From Pinus tabuliformis (Eukaryota > Streptophyta > Pinopsida > Pinales > Pinaceae), in contig CM062812.1 in the NCBI GenBank assembly GCA_031772625.1, positions 728,660,300 to 728,724,299 on the forward strand: a stretch of 64,000 nt of DNA, read 5' to 3'. Within the stretch, counting starts at the first letter, position 1, and the number at the start of each line of letters is the position of its first letter. The position numbers and the translations under genes are program-made. Below are positions 34,941 through 46,362 of this stretch, piece by piece. Under the pieces are notes generated by a model, which saw nothing but the letters and a program-made list of their open reading frames with translations, was not told the origin of the DNA and searched no databases.

Positions 34941-37507
34941 GACCTTTTTGTATCAATGCAAGATGTTCTAGTTATACAAGGGGTAGAGTAGAATATCTAA
35001 TGAGAAGAAGTTCTATCAACACTCTCATTTCAAGTTGATGTTGTCAAAAAGATTGCTTGAAACATATGGATTTCAAATTTGCATTAGACAGCAGGAAGAG
35101 ATATTTTTCAATGAATAAAAGCATGCAAAATTCATATTTCTTTGGGTGCATGCAATCTACATTGTCAGGTTATGATTATCTTCAGGTTATTATTATCATA
35201 TTAAGACTTTATTTATCTGTAGAAAAGCTTTCAAAATTTTTCATTCGATTGGGAATTTTCGTCTCTCGAGAATTCAAGAAAATTTGGAAAAGGATCCCAC
35301 ATTTTATTCAGAAGTACATCATAAAACACAGTTTGGGCCATTATCAAATACTGCAATGTTATGGATGAAAGATTTATTTTCAAAGCATGGAGAATGTATG
35401 CCAAATAGAGAGACAATACATATTCTAGATAATTTTCAAGATGAGAAATCTACAACTTATACAAAGAATATGCATAAGGTGTTGAGGGACATGGTTGGTT
35501 TATTACATATCAATATTTTTTGAAGGTATGGAAGAAAGAATTCAACAATGTCTGTATTGCTAAGAAGACAAGGATGGGGATTTGCAGTACATGTGTTTCT
35601 CTTAAATAAAAAAGGGACAAATTTGAAGGGTCAGAAAGAGGTAAGCATTCATAACTTTAACTTTTAAAATTGTATAGCCATCAACTATGAAAACATATTT
35701 CTTAATGGCTTTCTTTTATGCTGTGTAGATTCAATTGTCAAAGAACTTCAGGAGCATTGCGAACAACAAACAAATGAAAGGAAAAAGTTGTACAAGCATC
35801 GAAATAAGTGTTATGATAATCTGAATAAATATTTTGGTTTGATAGTTGATGGTATGGACCAGAAGAAAACACTTTTATCACATTTTGTTCGCACACCCAA
35901 AAATTTACAAGAGGAAAATTTTATTCAGTATCACTTGGTTGGTTGTATGGTCTTCAAAGGGAAAATGTTGCCAAGGGTGTACTTCACAGCTCCAAATATT
36001 CATAATGATGAGAATCTGACCATAACCATAATTCATGATGTGCTTTCTAATTGGTCTGGTAATCTTCCTGAAGTTTGTATCTACAATTGGACAACACTTG
36101 CCGTGAAAACAAAAATCAGGTTGTTTTTGGATATATAAACATGTTGAATTGAAATTTTTTCAAAAGGTAAAGGTTTGTTTCCTTCTTGTTGGGCACACTC
36201 ATGACCATATTAATCAGATGTTCAGTCGTTTTTCAGTCACATTGAGGAGGAAGGAAGTTGGGAGCTTACCATCATTAATTGAATGTATTAATAAATCATA
36301 CATGCTAGAGCCTACTTTTGATGTGTTGGAAGAAACTGTTGACATGCGAAAGTTTTTTCTGGGATCATATGGTGAGGGGAAATGCATTGAACAACTTAAT
36401 GACATTAGCTTCCAACATCAATTTCATCTCAAAAAAATTGATAGGAAAACACTAATATGGGGCAAGAATTATTCAACTACTGTAGAATGGGCACCATCAT
36501 CAAGTTTGCAATTTTTGAAGTTCATTCCAGATCATCCAATATTTGCATCAAAAATATTATTATTACAATCAATTGGTGAAGTTCATAATGCACGCAGATA
36601 GAATAGAGATATAAATTATTCTGATTGCCTAGAAGAAATTAAAAAATGTATTAGATATACATATGAGTACTTTGACATTGTTGATTCAGTTTAGTGGGAG
36701 TAATTTTTCAATAATCAAAGTGATATCATTTCAACAACAACAAATGAAGATATACCTTTGAAAAATCCATTTATTTGGCCACAAAATGTGTCGAATGAAC
36801 ATGAGGAAATAAACATTGTTGAACAACAACAATCTCAAGGTATTATTAATTCTTCACAGGCAAAGGAAAGAGAGATGTATATTGGTTCCAGAAGATCTTG
36901 TGCACAACGTGAAGCCATGGAAGACCTTTATAGGGGTTCAGTACAGGATATTAAGGAGGCTTGCATGATCGCAGTGCTATCGGATGGAGATCCCAATGGC
37001 TATCCATTTTGGGTTGCTAAAGTTATAAAGGTCTTTACAAAAAATGAGGATATTACAAGTGTTGAAGTAAATTGGTATGCCACAAATATACACCCATTCA
37101 ATGGTGTGTATAAGCCAGAGATGGTAGTTGACAAAAAAAATGGCGGAAATAGAAAAAGAAAGGGTACAAATATAAATTGTTGCTACACAGACATATTAAA
37201 ATTGGAGGATGTTGGCATACTTGTTTATGACTTCAATTTAACAAAGAGAGGAACTCTTCGCTTCAAGACGATAGAGATTCTAAAAAGGTTGTTACCAGAA
37301 GGAACAGTGTTGAGATGGGAGTGTGTTGAAACCAGTCGTAGATCTAGAAGAATTTTGAAACCTGAAATGGTGGGCATGCATGTGGACTCAGATGGGGCAC
37401 TAGTTAATGAAAGAGAAGAACTTGGAACATCTTTGTCAGCATCCAGTCACTCATATGAAGATGTGAATTTTGATGGTGTGCAAGAAAATATGAGTGATTT
37501 TGAATAA
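34941..37507 (+). pseudogene. DUF7869-like gene, probable transposase of the large DNA transposon
   Basis: Recognisable parts in order are VWKKEFNNVCIAKKTRMGIC then STC (near 35525-35590), a GT-AG intron at about 35641-35728, a helical stretch (EQQTNERKKLYKHRNKCYDN), LIVDGMDQKKTLLSHF (DGMDQ at 35848-35862), and YHLVGCMVFKGKMLPRVYF. Next come LTITIIHDVLSNWSGNLPEV and FLLVGHTHDHINQMFSRFS (GHTHD at 36190-36204). The DGMDQ...GHTHED.D..FS pattern is what I associate with the DUF7869 family, whose spaced acidic residues suggest a DDE-type nuclease. Where family members have a Q-x-D-N motif, this copy reads YNWT, so catalysis is doubtful. A C-terminal frame (36758-37507) has PFWVAKVIKV and VEVNWY, like a small chromatin-reader barrel, and ends basic then acidic. 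Stops and frame changes are present upstream of 35780. Confidence 0.72.
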
Positions 37508-38176
37508 TTTTTTAAGACAGTTTATATAACTGATGTATGCATCGTATCTTGAAATAAATTTTTTGATTTCCATATGGTTTTAGATGAGAAGTTATGAGGC
37601 AATTTTATATTGTTGGATTATATGTCTTAATTATGATAATTTTTATTGTTTAAAATATCTACAATGCAACATTAAATTAGAGATATAATGTATGTTTCAT
37701 TCAATATACAAATAATGACTTTTGAATTCATTTAGTGATGTAATTTGTTCATAATGTCATGGTTTTTTAATTTTATGGTTGAAAAAATTTCAATTTCTTT
37801 TGTATCTAGCATGTTATGGTTGAGAACATGTTGAATTTATACTTAGGAAATAAAAATGTTATTCTACCAAAAATATTAGTTTGTTTTCTTCCTCATAAAC
37901 AACTTTGTTTGGCACATAAAAATCTGGTTTTACTAGCATTTTTTTTTAAATTTTGAAGATTGACCCCAAAAAAAAATCATCATTCCAGTATCATCACTTT
38001 TTTGTTTTCAACCTGTATTTTTCACGAAAATTTCATTTTCACTGCCATTTTTATAACATGTTCAAAATTGACCCTAAAAAAAAAACCTATAATTCCAATA
38101 TACACATTTTTCGTTTTTAGCATTGTTTTGATGTTTTTTCGGAGTTTTTTGGCTAGAGTTCCTGTTTTGAGTTTAT
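37508..38176. other. 3' flank and subterminal repeats of the transposon
   Basis: AT-rich sequence follows the stop codon near 37507. Two related subterminal blocks lie at 37951-38060 and 38061-38140. Each starts with TT(G/C)A(A)-ATTGACCC followed by an A run and A(T/C)CA-ATTCCA-TAT. Subterminal repeats of this kind are common transposase-binding regions in TIR transposons. That role is inferred here. Confidence 0.5.
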
Positions 38177-38203
38177 ACTTCCCATTTCAAAGTTTACATT
38201 GTT
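38177..38203 (-). repeat. Right terminal inverted repeat of the large DNA transposon
   Basis: This is the inverted partner of 19477-19503, with plus-strand core TTTCAAAGTTTACATTG. Copia RNase H sequence (TTCTTATCATTCAAATACAA) resumes directly after it. Confidence 0.8.
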
Positions 38204-38938
38204 CCTTCTTATCATTCAAATACAAAGCACATTAATGTTCAATATCAATTTGTGAGGGATATGGTTGACAAAAAAAAAGTGTTGTTGGTAAAGGTGGATA
38301 GTTTGAAGAATGATGCATATCCATTGACGAAGTCTATGAGCATTGAGAATATTTCTTGCTATAGAGAAACAATGGATGTTGCACAGATCGACCGATGATT
38401 AAGTTCTCTTGTGACCCCCTATGTTGAAAAGAAATCAACAAGTGGGAGAATGGTGGGTGTGTGTTATATTCTTTCCATGATTAGACAGACATAGCAGGGG
38501 GTTCACATGGGGGGCACAGGCCCCCTACCATGGGGTTTAGGGGGTGGCAGTCCCCCTATACGGGGTTTCGCGTAGCCACCTGAGAAAAACATTTTGGACC
38601 CTATATTAGGTGGGCATACGTACCTATGGTTTTTTGCATGGATTTTTCACATGGTTTTGGAAATAATGGCTTTCTGTCCATGGTATTTTGTAGATCCGGT
38701 AAAGGAACTATGATTATGTTCTAATCTAGGGTTAATGGATTGAGGTTTATGACTTCTTTAGCATGTATATATATGTATTGTAACACTTAAAGGAACATAT
38801 TGAAAAATCAATCAGGTAGTCCCGGTTTTGGGATCTAGGGGAAAATCTCTGTGTATTTGTTTTATATTCTTATAATTGTTTATCCTCTATTTTTACAATT
38901 CACTTGTACGCAATTTCTGTATAGGGTTAAAGCCTACA
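38204..38938 (+). mobile_element. Copia fossil, copy 3, right half with 3' LTR
   Basis: It resumes Copia RNase H (TTCTTATCATTCAAATACAA, matching 44250-44265 of copy 4) and runs to the polypurine tract AAGTGGGAGAA (38440-38450). The 3' LTR follows at 38451-38938, ending ...AAAGCCTACA. It is the other half of 17762-19476. Confidence 0.9.
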
Positions 38939-38992
38939 CAAAGTTCTTAGACCTAGGTATTCAAATTTATCCAGATGAACATAAAAGAATAA

Positions 38993-39433
38993 TTAGACGA
39001 GCATGGATAAATATCTAAAGAGAAGAGAAATGTGGAACTTCCCAAACTGGGGATTAATGGATTTATATAAGAACTCAGGTATGTCTAAATAATTAGTGAA
39101 ATCTAACTTGTGGCTCAGAAACCCTACGACTAACTTAGTCACATTGGTGGTTTCATCTTCCCAAAATAGAACCAAAATTGAGGCTAAGACCCTTTAGGCA
39201 TCTTGAGAAAGGATATACATAGCATTTGTCTCAACCAATTGATGAGTTGTTGTCCCTAGTTGTGAAGTTATTGCAAATAAGGAAAATTTATTCTCTTCAA
39301 ATAATTGTGTGAAGTTCAGAGCCAGTGAGTCTTCATTGAATGCCTTTGGATTTTGAAGATCAGAAACAAAAAAAATTGTTAATGAGATCAGAGTTGAATT
39401 CAACGATAACTTTTGCTGTGGATGATGCAACAC
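38993..39433 (-). pseudogene. Unrecognised coding remnant
   Basis: One minus-strand frame of about 145 codons, interrupted once. It reads LQNPKAFNEDSLALNFTQLF then EENKFSLFAI, and later LVVGFLSHKLDFTNYLDIPE and FLYKSINPQFGKFHISLLFR. It looks like real protein sequence (mixed hydrophobic/charged with few low-complexity runs), but I do not know the family. An old retroelement accessory protein is possible. Confidence 0.35.
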
Positions 39434-39611
39434 CGTTTCTCTGAGGGACGTATGTAGAATCCAACAAAGTCACAAACTCAATAAACCGATAAGTCACTTG
39501 GCTAACATATAATACAAACCAAAATTCACTATGCCAAAATATTCTTAGAAAAATTCCCCAAGAGTCAAGAAATAACCAGCTACTAAAATAGGAATATATC
39601 TATATATATAG

Positions 39612-39612
<1 letters not shown>

Positions 39613-39692
<80 letters not shown>
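39613..39692. repeat. (TA)n microsatellite
   Basis: About 80 bp of almost uninterrupted TA dinucleotides, preceded by two short interrupted TA blocks with AGGAATATAT between them. Confidence 0.97.
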
Positions 39693-39695
<3 letters not shown>

Positions 39696-39862
39696 GCTCC
39701 AACATAGGCCTACATCATGAATGTTTTTTTTTTATAGCTTGTTTAGATTTATGTAGTAAATTCTCTTACTCAAAAATGATTTCTATTGATGGCCAAGAAT
39801 CAGAAATTGCAGAAATTATTTCTAACTAGATCTGCTCTTTTGCTTCTACCAAAATTTGTGCA

Positions 39863-40387
39863 TGTTGGGTTGTGTTATATTCTTTCCACGACTAGCCTAC
39901 GTAGTTAACCGGGGGGTTAGAGGGGGGGTGGAGGCCCTCCTTCGTTGTGCCGATTGTGCAGCGAGGGGTTCACGAGGGGGCGGCAGCCTCCCTTGTCCAA
40001 ATGGTTTGAGGATGGCGAGTAGCCCCCCTCTACGGGGTCTGGGACAGTGCCCCAAGGAAAAACAATTTTGGCCCTATATTAGGTTGGGTGGACCTACTTA
40101 TGGTTTTGTGCATGGTTTTTGCACATGGTTTTGGACGCGATGGTTTTCGGTCCATGGTTTTGGACGCAATGGTTTTCGGTTGATGCTATTAGATGCTTCG
40201 GCATGTATAAATATGTATTATAACATTGAAAGGAACATAATGAAAAATCAATTTGGTAGTCCTAGTTTTAGGATCCAAAGGAAAATCTTTGTGTATAAGT
40301 GTTTTATGTCTTATGCTCTTGCATTCTTTATTTTCTTTGTTTCAAAATTCATATGCAGGTGATTTCTATACAGGGTTTAAACCTACA
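39863..40387 (+). repeat. 5' LTR of Copia copy 4
   Basis: A 525-bp LTR with a C/G-run-rich first third (39910-40060), a TATAAATATG box near 40206, and end ...TTTAAACCTACA. A decayed methionine-tRNA primer site (TGTATCAAAG) follows at 40391-40400. Confidence 0.93.
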
Positions 40388-40506
40388 TATTGTATCAAAG
40401 TTGTTCTGTCTTCAGGAGGATGCCTATGTTGATGAGGGGTTTCGCTTGGGCCTGTGGTAGACCCTGTTCATTGGGAGATCTATGAGATCGATTCTAGTGG
40501 TGAAAG

Positions 40507-41971
40507 ATGGCAACGAGTAGAAAGATAGAGATCAAGAAATTTAATGGTTAGAGTTTTGAGTTATGAAAACTCAAGATAGAGGATCTATTGGTGGATAAAG
40601 ATCAGTGGATCGCGGTAGATTTAGGTACTAAACCAACGAGAGTGTCCGATGAAAAATGGAAGAAGTTGGATCGAAAGGCAAAGAGAACAATACGATTGTG
40701 TGTCTCAGATTCAATATTTCTGAATGTATCAAGGGAAGCTACGACGAAGACTTTGTCAAACAAGTTAGGGACTTTGTACCAATCTAAGTCTCTGGTGAAT
40801 AAACTGTTCCTACGGAAAAAGTTGTATAACCTGAGGATGAAAAATGGAGACTCAATGACAGAACTTCTAAACACATTTAATATTATGTTAAGTTAGTTAT
40901 TATCTGTTGATATTAAAATTTCATATGGAGATAAGTGCATCAGTTTGTTGTGTTCTCTACCAGATTCGTGTGATAGTCTGGTACTTGTAGTAGGTAGCAA
41001 TGCAACTGCCTTGCAGTTTGATGAAATAGTCTCATCCTTGCTAACGGAGGAGATGATATGGAAAAATATGGAGAGCCAGAATGGTGATGCCTTGTCTATA
41101 CAAGGAAGGTCCCAGAATAGAAACAAAAATAAGTCATTGAGGGAGATCTAAATCTAGAGGTAGATCTAAATCTCCAGGAAAACCTATAAATTTGGTGTGC
41201 TAGAAATGCAGAAAGGAAGGGCACTACAAAAGGGAATGTAAATCTAAAGCTCCTGACAAAGGAAAGGGATCTGATGATGCTCCTTCTGTAGAGGCGAAAA
41301 CCACCTTAGATGAAGATGGGGATGTGTACTTGGATTCTTCAAGTACACATGTAGATCATGAGACATGGTTGATTGACTCAGGTCCATCCTTTCACTTCAC
41401 TCAACATAGAGAGTGGTTATGCGAGTATGAGAAATATGATGGTGGTGATGTCTTCTTGGGGGATGATAGGAAGGCTAGAATCGTTGGTCGCAGAAAAGTA
41501 AAGTTGAAGTTGAAAGGTGGAAGGGTTAGAACACTTTTAGGTGTTCTGCATATCCCTATATTGGCCAGAAATCTGATTTTGCAAAGCAAGCTAGATGATG
41601 CAGGTGTAAAGACAGTGTTCAAGAAGGATACCTGCAAGATGGTTCGGGGAGTACCAGTATTGATGCTAGGATTTTGGATTGGAACTCTGTACAAGCTGCA
41701 AGTTAGCACTGTTGTTGATGGGTGTAATAGTTTTGTGGCTCCTAAAAATGGAGTAGAAAATATAATGGTCTCTGGAGAGAATACCATGTTGTGGCATCAA
41801 AGGCTTGGACATATTGGAGACAAGGGCATTCGAATACCTCATGGTAAAGGTATGGTACAAGGTATGAGTAATAGCTCTCTAGATTTTGATTTCTACGAAA
41901 ATTGTGTATATGAGAAGCAAAATCGGGTGAGTTTCCCCTCAGGTGGTAAGAGGGCGAAACAAATATTATAG
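40507..41971 (+). pseudogene. Copia gag-protease region of copy 4 (fossil)
   Basis: It starts at ATGGCAACGAGTAGAAAG (40507) and reads IEIKKFNG, the usual Copia gag opening. LGTLYQSKSLVNKLFLRKKL follows, then a zinc-knuckle region (CRKEGHYKRECKSK-like, near 41205-41240). Protease follows with WLIDSGPSFHFTQHREW, then YKLQVSTVVDGCNS and the pre-integrase MLWHQRLGHIGDKGI. The region is broken. Confidence 0.9.
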
Positions 41972-44440
41972 ATTCTGTATGGTGATGTGTTTAGACCTAT
42001 GAAGGTTCCATCATTGGGTAAGTTTGTGTACTATGTATCATTTATAGATGACTTCTCAAAGAATACATGGATATATTTCCTTAAGAAGAAATCTAAACTC
42101 TTTGATAGGTTTAAAGAATTTAAGGCTCTGGTGGAAAACCAAACATACAAGAAGGTAAAGGTATTGAGGCCAGATAATGGTGGGGAGTTTTGCAACAAGG
42201 AATTTAAATAATTCTATAAGAAGTGTGGTATAGCACAGTAGAAGACTACTTCATGCAAACTTGAGAAAAATGGAGTTGCAAAAAGAATGAACAAGAAGTT
42301 GATGGAATGCGCAAGAAGCATGCTCAGTGGTGCCAGGATAGGACAGGAATTCTGGGCAGAGATGGTAGAGACAACATGTTACCTGGTCAATAGATCACCT
42401 TCATCAGCGTTGGAGGATAAGACTACATAAGAGGTATGGACTGGTAAGAAACCATCTCTTTCACATATGAGGTTATTTGGATGTGATGCATATGTACATG
42501 TTCCAAAGGAGAAAAGAACCAAGTTGGATAGTAAATCTGAAAAGTGCATCTTTAATGGGTATAAGGATGGTTTAAAGGGTTATAAGCTTTGGAACCTAGT
42601 AACAAGGAAGTTTGTGTACAACCAAGATGTGGTCTTCAGAGAGGTGAAAGATATTATTCAACATGAAGTCCAACCAAAGGAACCTGAGAAGATAGAGTTT
42701 GAGCTTAAGGAGGAAGAATCAGACTCTACAGTAGAAGAGGAATCAGAATATGAAGAGCCACAAACTCTGAGTGTGAGAATATCAGTTCAAGAAAGAAGGA
42801 AGCCAAAAAGGTATAGTCCATCTACTTTCTGTTCAAATTTTGCTTTATCTATTACTGATGGTGATCTCAGAACTGTGAAGGAAGTAGTAGTTTCAGAGGA
42901 TGGAAAAATCTGGAAAGAGGCCATGGTTGATGAAATGGCATCTTTGCACAAAAAAGAGGCTTTCAATCTAGTGGAGTTGCCAGCTGGAAGGAAACCCATT
43001 GGCAGCAAATGGGTGTTCAAGAAGAAGACAAATGCAGAATGAAAGGTGGAGAAATACAAAGCTCGGTTGGTAGAAAAAGGTTATTCCCAGGTGTCGAGAA
43101 TTGATTTTGGTGATATTTTTTCTCCTGTTGCCAAGGTAGATTCTATTAGATTACTATTACCTATGGCTACTGCTTTTGATTTAGAGGTAGAACAGATGGA
43201 TGTGAAGACAACATTTCTTCACAGGGATCTAGAAGTGGAGATATATATGAAGCAACCTAAAGGCTTTGTGGTGAAGGGTAAGAAAGAACTGGTATGCAAG
43301 TAAAAGAAGTCTATGTATGGGTTAAAACAGTCACCAAGGATGTGGTATCAAAAATTTGATACATTTATACAGGGACATGGCTTCACCAGAAGCAAAGCAT
43401 ATCAATGTGTGTATTTTAAATTAATTGGTGACTATGTTATCTATCTGGTCTTATATGTGGATGATATGTTGCTGGTTGGAAATGACAAAGAAATTATCCA
43501 GGATTTGAAGACCCAATTGTCCTCAAAATTCGACATGAAAGATCTTGGTGCTACAAACTATATTTTGGGCATTGAAATTAAAAGAGATCAGGCAAAGAGG
43601 AAGCTCTGGTTAAACCAAAGGAAGTATGTCGAGACAATATTGCAGAGGTTCAATATGCAAGATAGTAAACTAGTGAAGGTTCCTATTCATGTATGTGTAA
43701 AGTTATTTGTTGAATAGTGTCCCAAGGCATAAGAAGAGGAAGAGGACATGTCCCATGTTCCATATGCAAGTGTAATTGATAGACTGATGTATGTGATTGT
43801 CTGTACTAGACTATACATTGCACATGCAATGGGAGTATTGAGTAGGTTTATGTCAAAACCAGGGAAGGAGCATTGGATAGCGGTGAAGTGGGTCTTCAGG
43901 TATTTGCATGGAACTAGTAATTATGGTTTGTGCGACCAAGGAAGACCAGGATTGGAAAGAGTTTTGGATATTTGTGGCTTTGTTGATGCGGACTGGGCTG
44001 GTGATCTGGATCAGAGAAGATCTACAAGTGGTTATGTGTTTAACCTATTTGGAGGTGCAGTCATTTGGATGAGTAAGAAACAATATGAAGTGGCATTATC
44101 AACTACAGAGGCAGAATACATGGCAGCCACTCATGCAAGCAAGGAAGAAATTTGGTTGCAAAGATTGTGTTCAAGTATGGGGTTAGTACAGGGAGCTATA
44201 AGGATAGACTGTGACAGCCAAAGTTCAATATTCTTGGCAAAGAATCCTACTTACCATTCAAAGACAAAGCACATTGATGTTCAGTATCACTTTGTGAGGG
44301 ATATGATAGAAGAAAAAAAGGTGTTGCTCGTAAAGGTGGACACTTTGAAGAATACTACAAATGGATTAACAAAATCTGTGAGCTATGAGATGTTTTCTTG
44401 GTGTAGAGAGACAATGCGTATTGCAAGGCTGGATAAATGA
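41972..44440 (+). pseudogene. Copia integrase-RT-RNase H region of copy 4 (fossil)
   Basis: The integrase core is at about 41987-42430 (DDFSKNTWIYFLKKK, VLRPDNGGEFCNKEF). RT runs from about 42900 to 43720, with LVLYVDDMLLVGNDKEI at the catalytic loop (43440-43490). RNase H follows at about 43900-44440 with FVDADWAGDLDQRRSTSGYV, STTEAEYMAATHASKE and HIDVQYHFVRDMIEE. The YVDD form and this RNase H wording are diagnostic of Copia. There are several breaks. Confidence 0.93.
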
Positions 44441-44713
44441 GTAAGCTCTCCTATGGCCCCTTATGGAAAGAAAACAACAAGTGGGAGAATGTTGGGTTGT
44501 GTTATATTCTTTCCACGACTAGCCTACATAGTTAACTAGGGGGGCGGGCGAAGCCCCCCCTTCGTTGCGTCGATTGTGCAGCCGGGGGGTCACAGGGGGG
44601 TCAGAATCCCCCCTTGTCTAGGGGGTTTGAGGGGGGTGGGTAGCCCCCCTCTACGGGGTCTGGGGCAGTGCCCCGAGGGAAATTTTGTTTGGGCCCTATA
44701 TTAGGTTGGCTGG

Positions 44714-45885
44714 TGTAGAAATTTTGAATAATATGACACTTATTCAACAGAGGTTATCCCAATTATACACTATTGCAGAATACATGCATAATACATAACC
44801 TCCTCTACGTTGATCATCAATTGACAGAAGCAGAAACAATAACATGTGCACATAGAAGCATCAATCACACATATCAACACAATATTTTCCTGGGGAAAGC
44901 ATCTCGCTAAAAACCCGAACTATCTGTATATTATATTGATTGAGAACATGTAACGTTACATAGTCAATACTTCTCACAAGTATCCAACACTATCTCCACC
45001 TGTTACACACAAACCAACTCAGATCTGATCTCCAAATCTCCTCTGCTGCTTGCCTGCCTCCACTACACAATACCTGCTGAGAATGAATGAGAATGGCTGA
45101 TCCAAACTCCTATTTACCTTGTGAAAATCACCCACACTGTAAATCATGTGAGCACAAGCTATATTTCACTTGGTATTGGCCCACACTACGCATAGATCAT
45201 TGGCATAACTCAATCCCATGCATGTGCACAATCTCATGCACAACTGATAGCAATCTCAACCTCTAACACCTGTCTCCACTGAACTGTACATGCACTGAGT
45301 TAACTGATGTATTCTTCAGTTGCATTATGAGTTAATAATTAGTGAATTAATTAATAACTAATTCACACGACTCATCACTTAGTCTATTGATCAATTAGAC
45401 TAAATACAACTAGTTCAACTAAGTCAAACTGAACACAACTCCATTAACTGCTCATCCAACTCCACAGAACTCAACCACATGAGTTCTAACTGATATCCTG
45501 CATGCAATAGCTCAACTGACTCACAAAGAAAGCATATTTCCTTTTTACAACTGCATGTGCCACATTTGTAGCTCAAACTGAAGTGCTCCAAGAGGATAAG
45601 ATAAAGTTTATAGTCTAAATATTATTATGAGACAATAATATTTGACTTTTCTATTTTTGACTAGCAATCTAAAAATAGACTCTGATCACTCCTGTTATGA
45701 TCACTCCTGCTGTGATCATTCCTGTTGTGATCACTCCTGCTGTGATCACTCCTGCAGTGATCCAAAAATAGACCTTGCGCTATAATTTGCCTACGATCCC
45801 ACTTAGTGAAGGAGACTCCTTTCCACTAAGCTACATCATCTTGTTGCATTCTCAACAAGCATTTCTTGTTGCACACTTTTCAACA
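44714..45885 (-). repeat. 3' LTR of the nested gag-only element
   Basis: Pairs with 47606-48777. It contains five tandem 15-bp units of the type TGATCACTCCTGCTG at 45683-45763. Confidence 0.94.
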
Positions 45886-46362
45886 CTCCCTCTCAACAAG
45901 AAAGGCTTCCTCTCAAACCTGATCCTGTAACTCTAGAATGTTCTGCATGCAACACATCTACCCAGTCCACTTTGCTCCAACAACACTGGGAACAAAAACA
46001 CTCCCAACTGACCACTCCGTTGGGCTAGGAACATACTCTGATGCTGATGCTCTAACTGTTGCTGACAATTGCTCCCTCTTTGACATCTACGCTACTGCAA
46101 CATCTCCATGCATCTCGCACCATTGCACACCTCTGTGTGCCACCTAGCACTGTGAAAAACACTTGTACCTCTTGCATTGCTACAGCCTGTATGCTATGCG
46201 CTGTCCTGGGATTCCTTGCATTGTCGCTCTCTCTGTCGCTCCATCCACATCTGTCTCTACCCAATCAGTCAGTTCCTGCTACTACACATTGGGGCTCCCA
46301 TAGCAAGGTCTCATCCATGAGGTTAGGTACCTCAAGGATCCTGCCCCTCCTCCTTGGGATGA

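Larger units (their letters stand above)
19477..38203. mobile_element. Large TIR DNA transposon with methyltransferase-like and DUF7869-like genes
   Basis: The limits are fixed by the two halves of one Copia RNase H region (ending 19476, resuming 38204). The left end AACATTGTAAACTTTGAAAC matches the reverse complement of the right end (AACAATGTAAACTTTGAAAT): 24 of the first 27 bases agree, including TGTAAACTTTGAAA. I see no clear target duplication. Contents are a minus-strand ParB-like/DNA methyltransferase-like gene (20315-23890), a GC-rich hairpin cluster (24000-25045), a plus-strand repeat-bearing exon (25636-26974), a nested young Gypsy element (26975-34935), and a plus-strand DUF7869-like gene (34941-37507). 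Subterminal direct repeats lie at 37951-38140. Without the nested Gypsy the element is about 10.8 kb. Both genes carry stops, so this copy is probably inactive. Confidence 0.82.
38939..39862. other. Intergenic stretch between Copia copies 3 and 4
   Basis: It holds an unrecognised minus-strand coding remnant (38993-39433), a (TA)n run (39613-39692) and otherwise AT-rich sequence. It ends with the left target duplication GTGCA (39858-39862) of Copia copy 4. Confidence 0.6.

Noticed and set aside
39613-39692. The (TA)n run as an origin or attachment site
   Set aside because: It is a plain dinucleotide microsatellite with no flanking signals.
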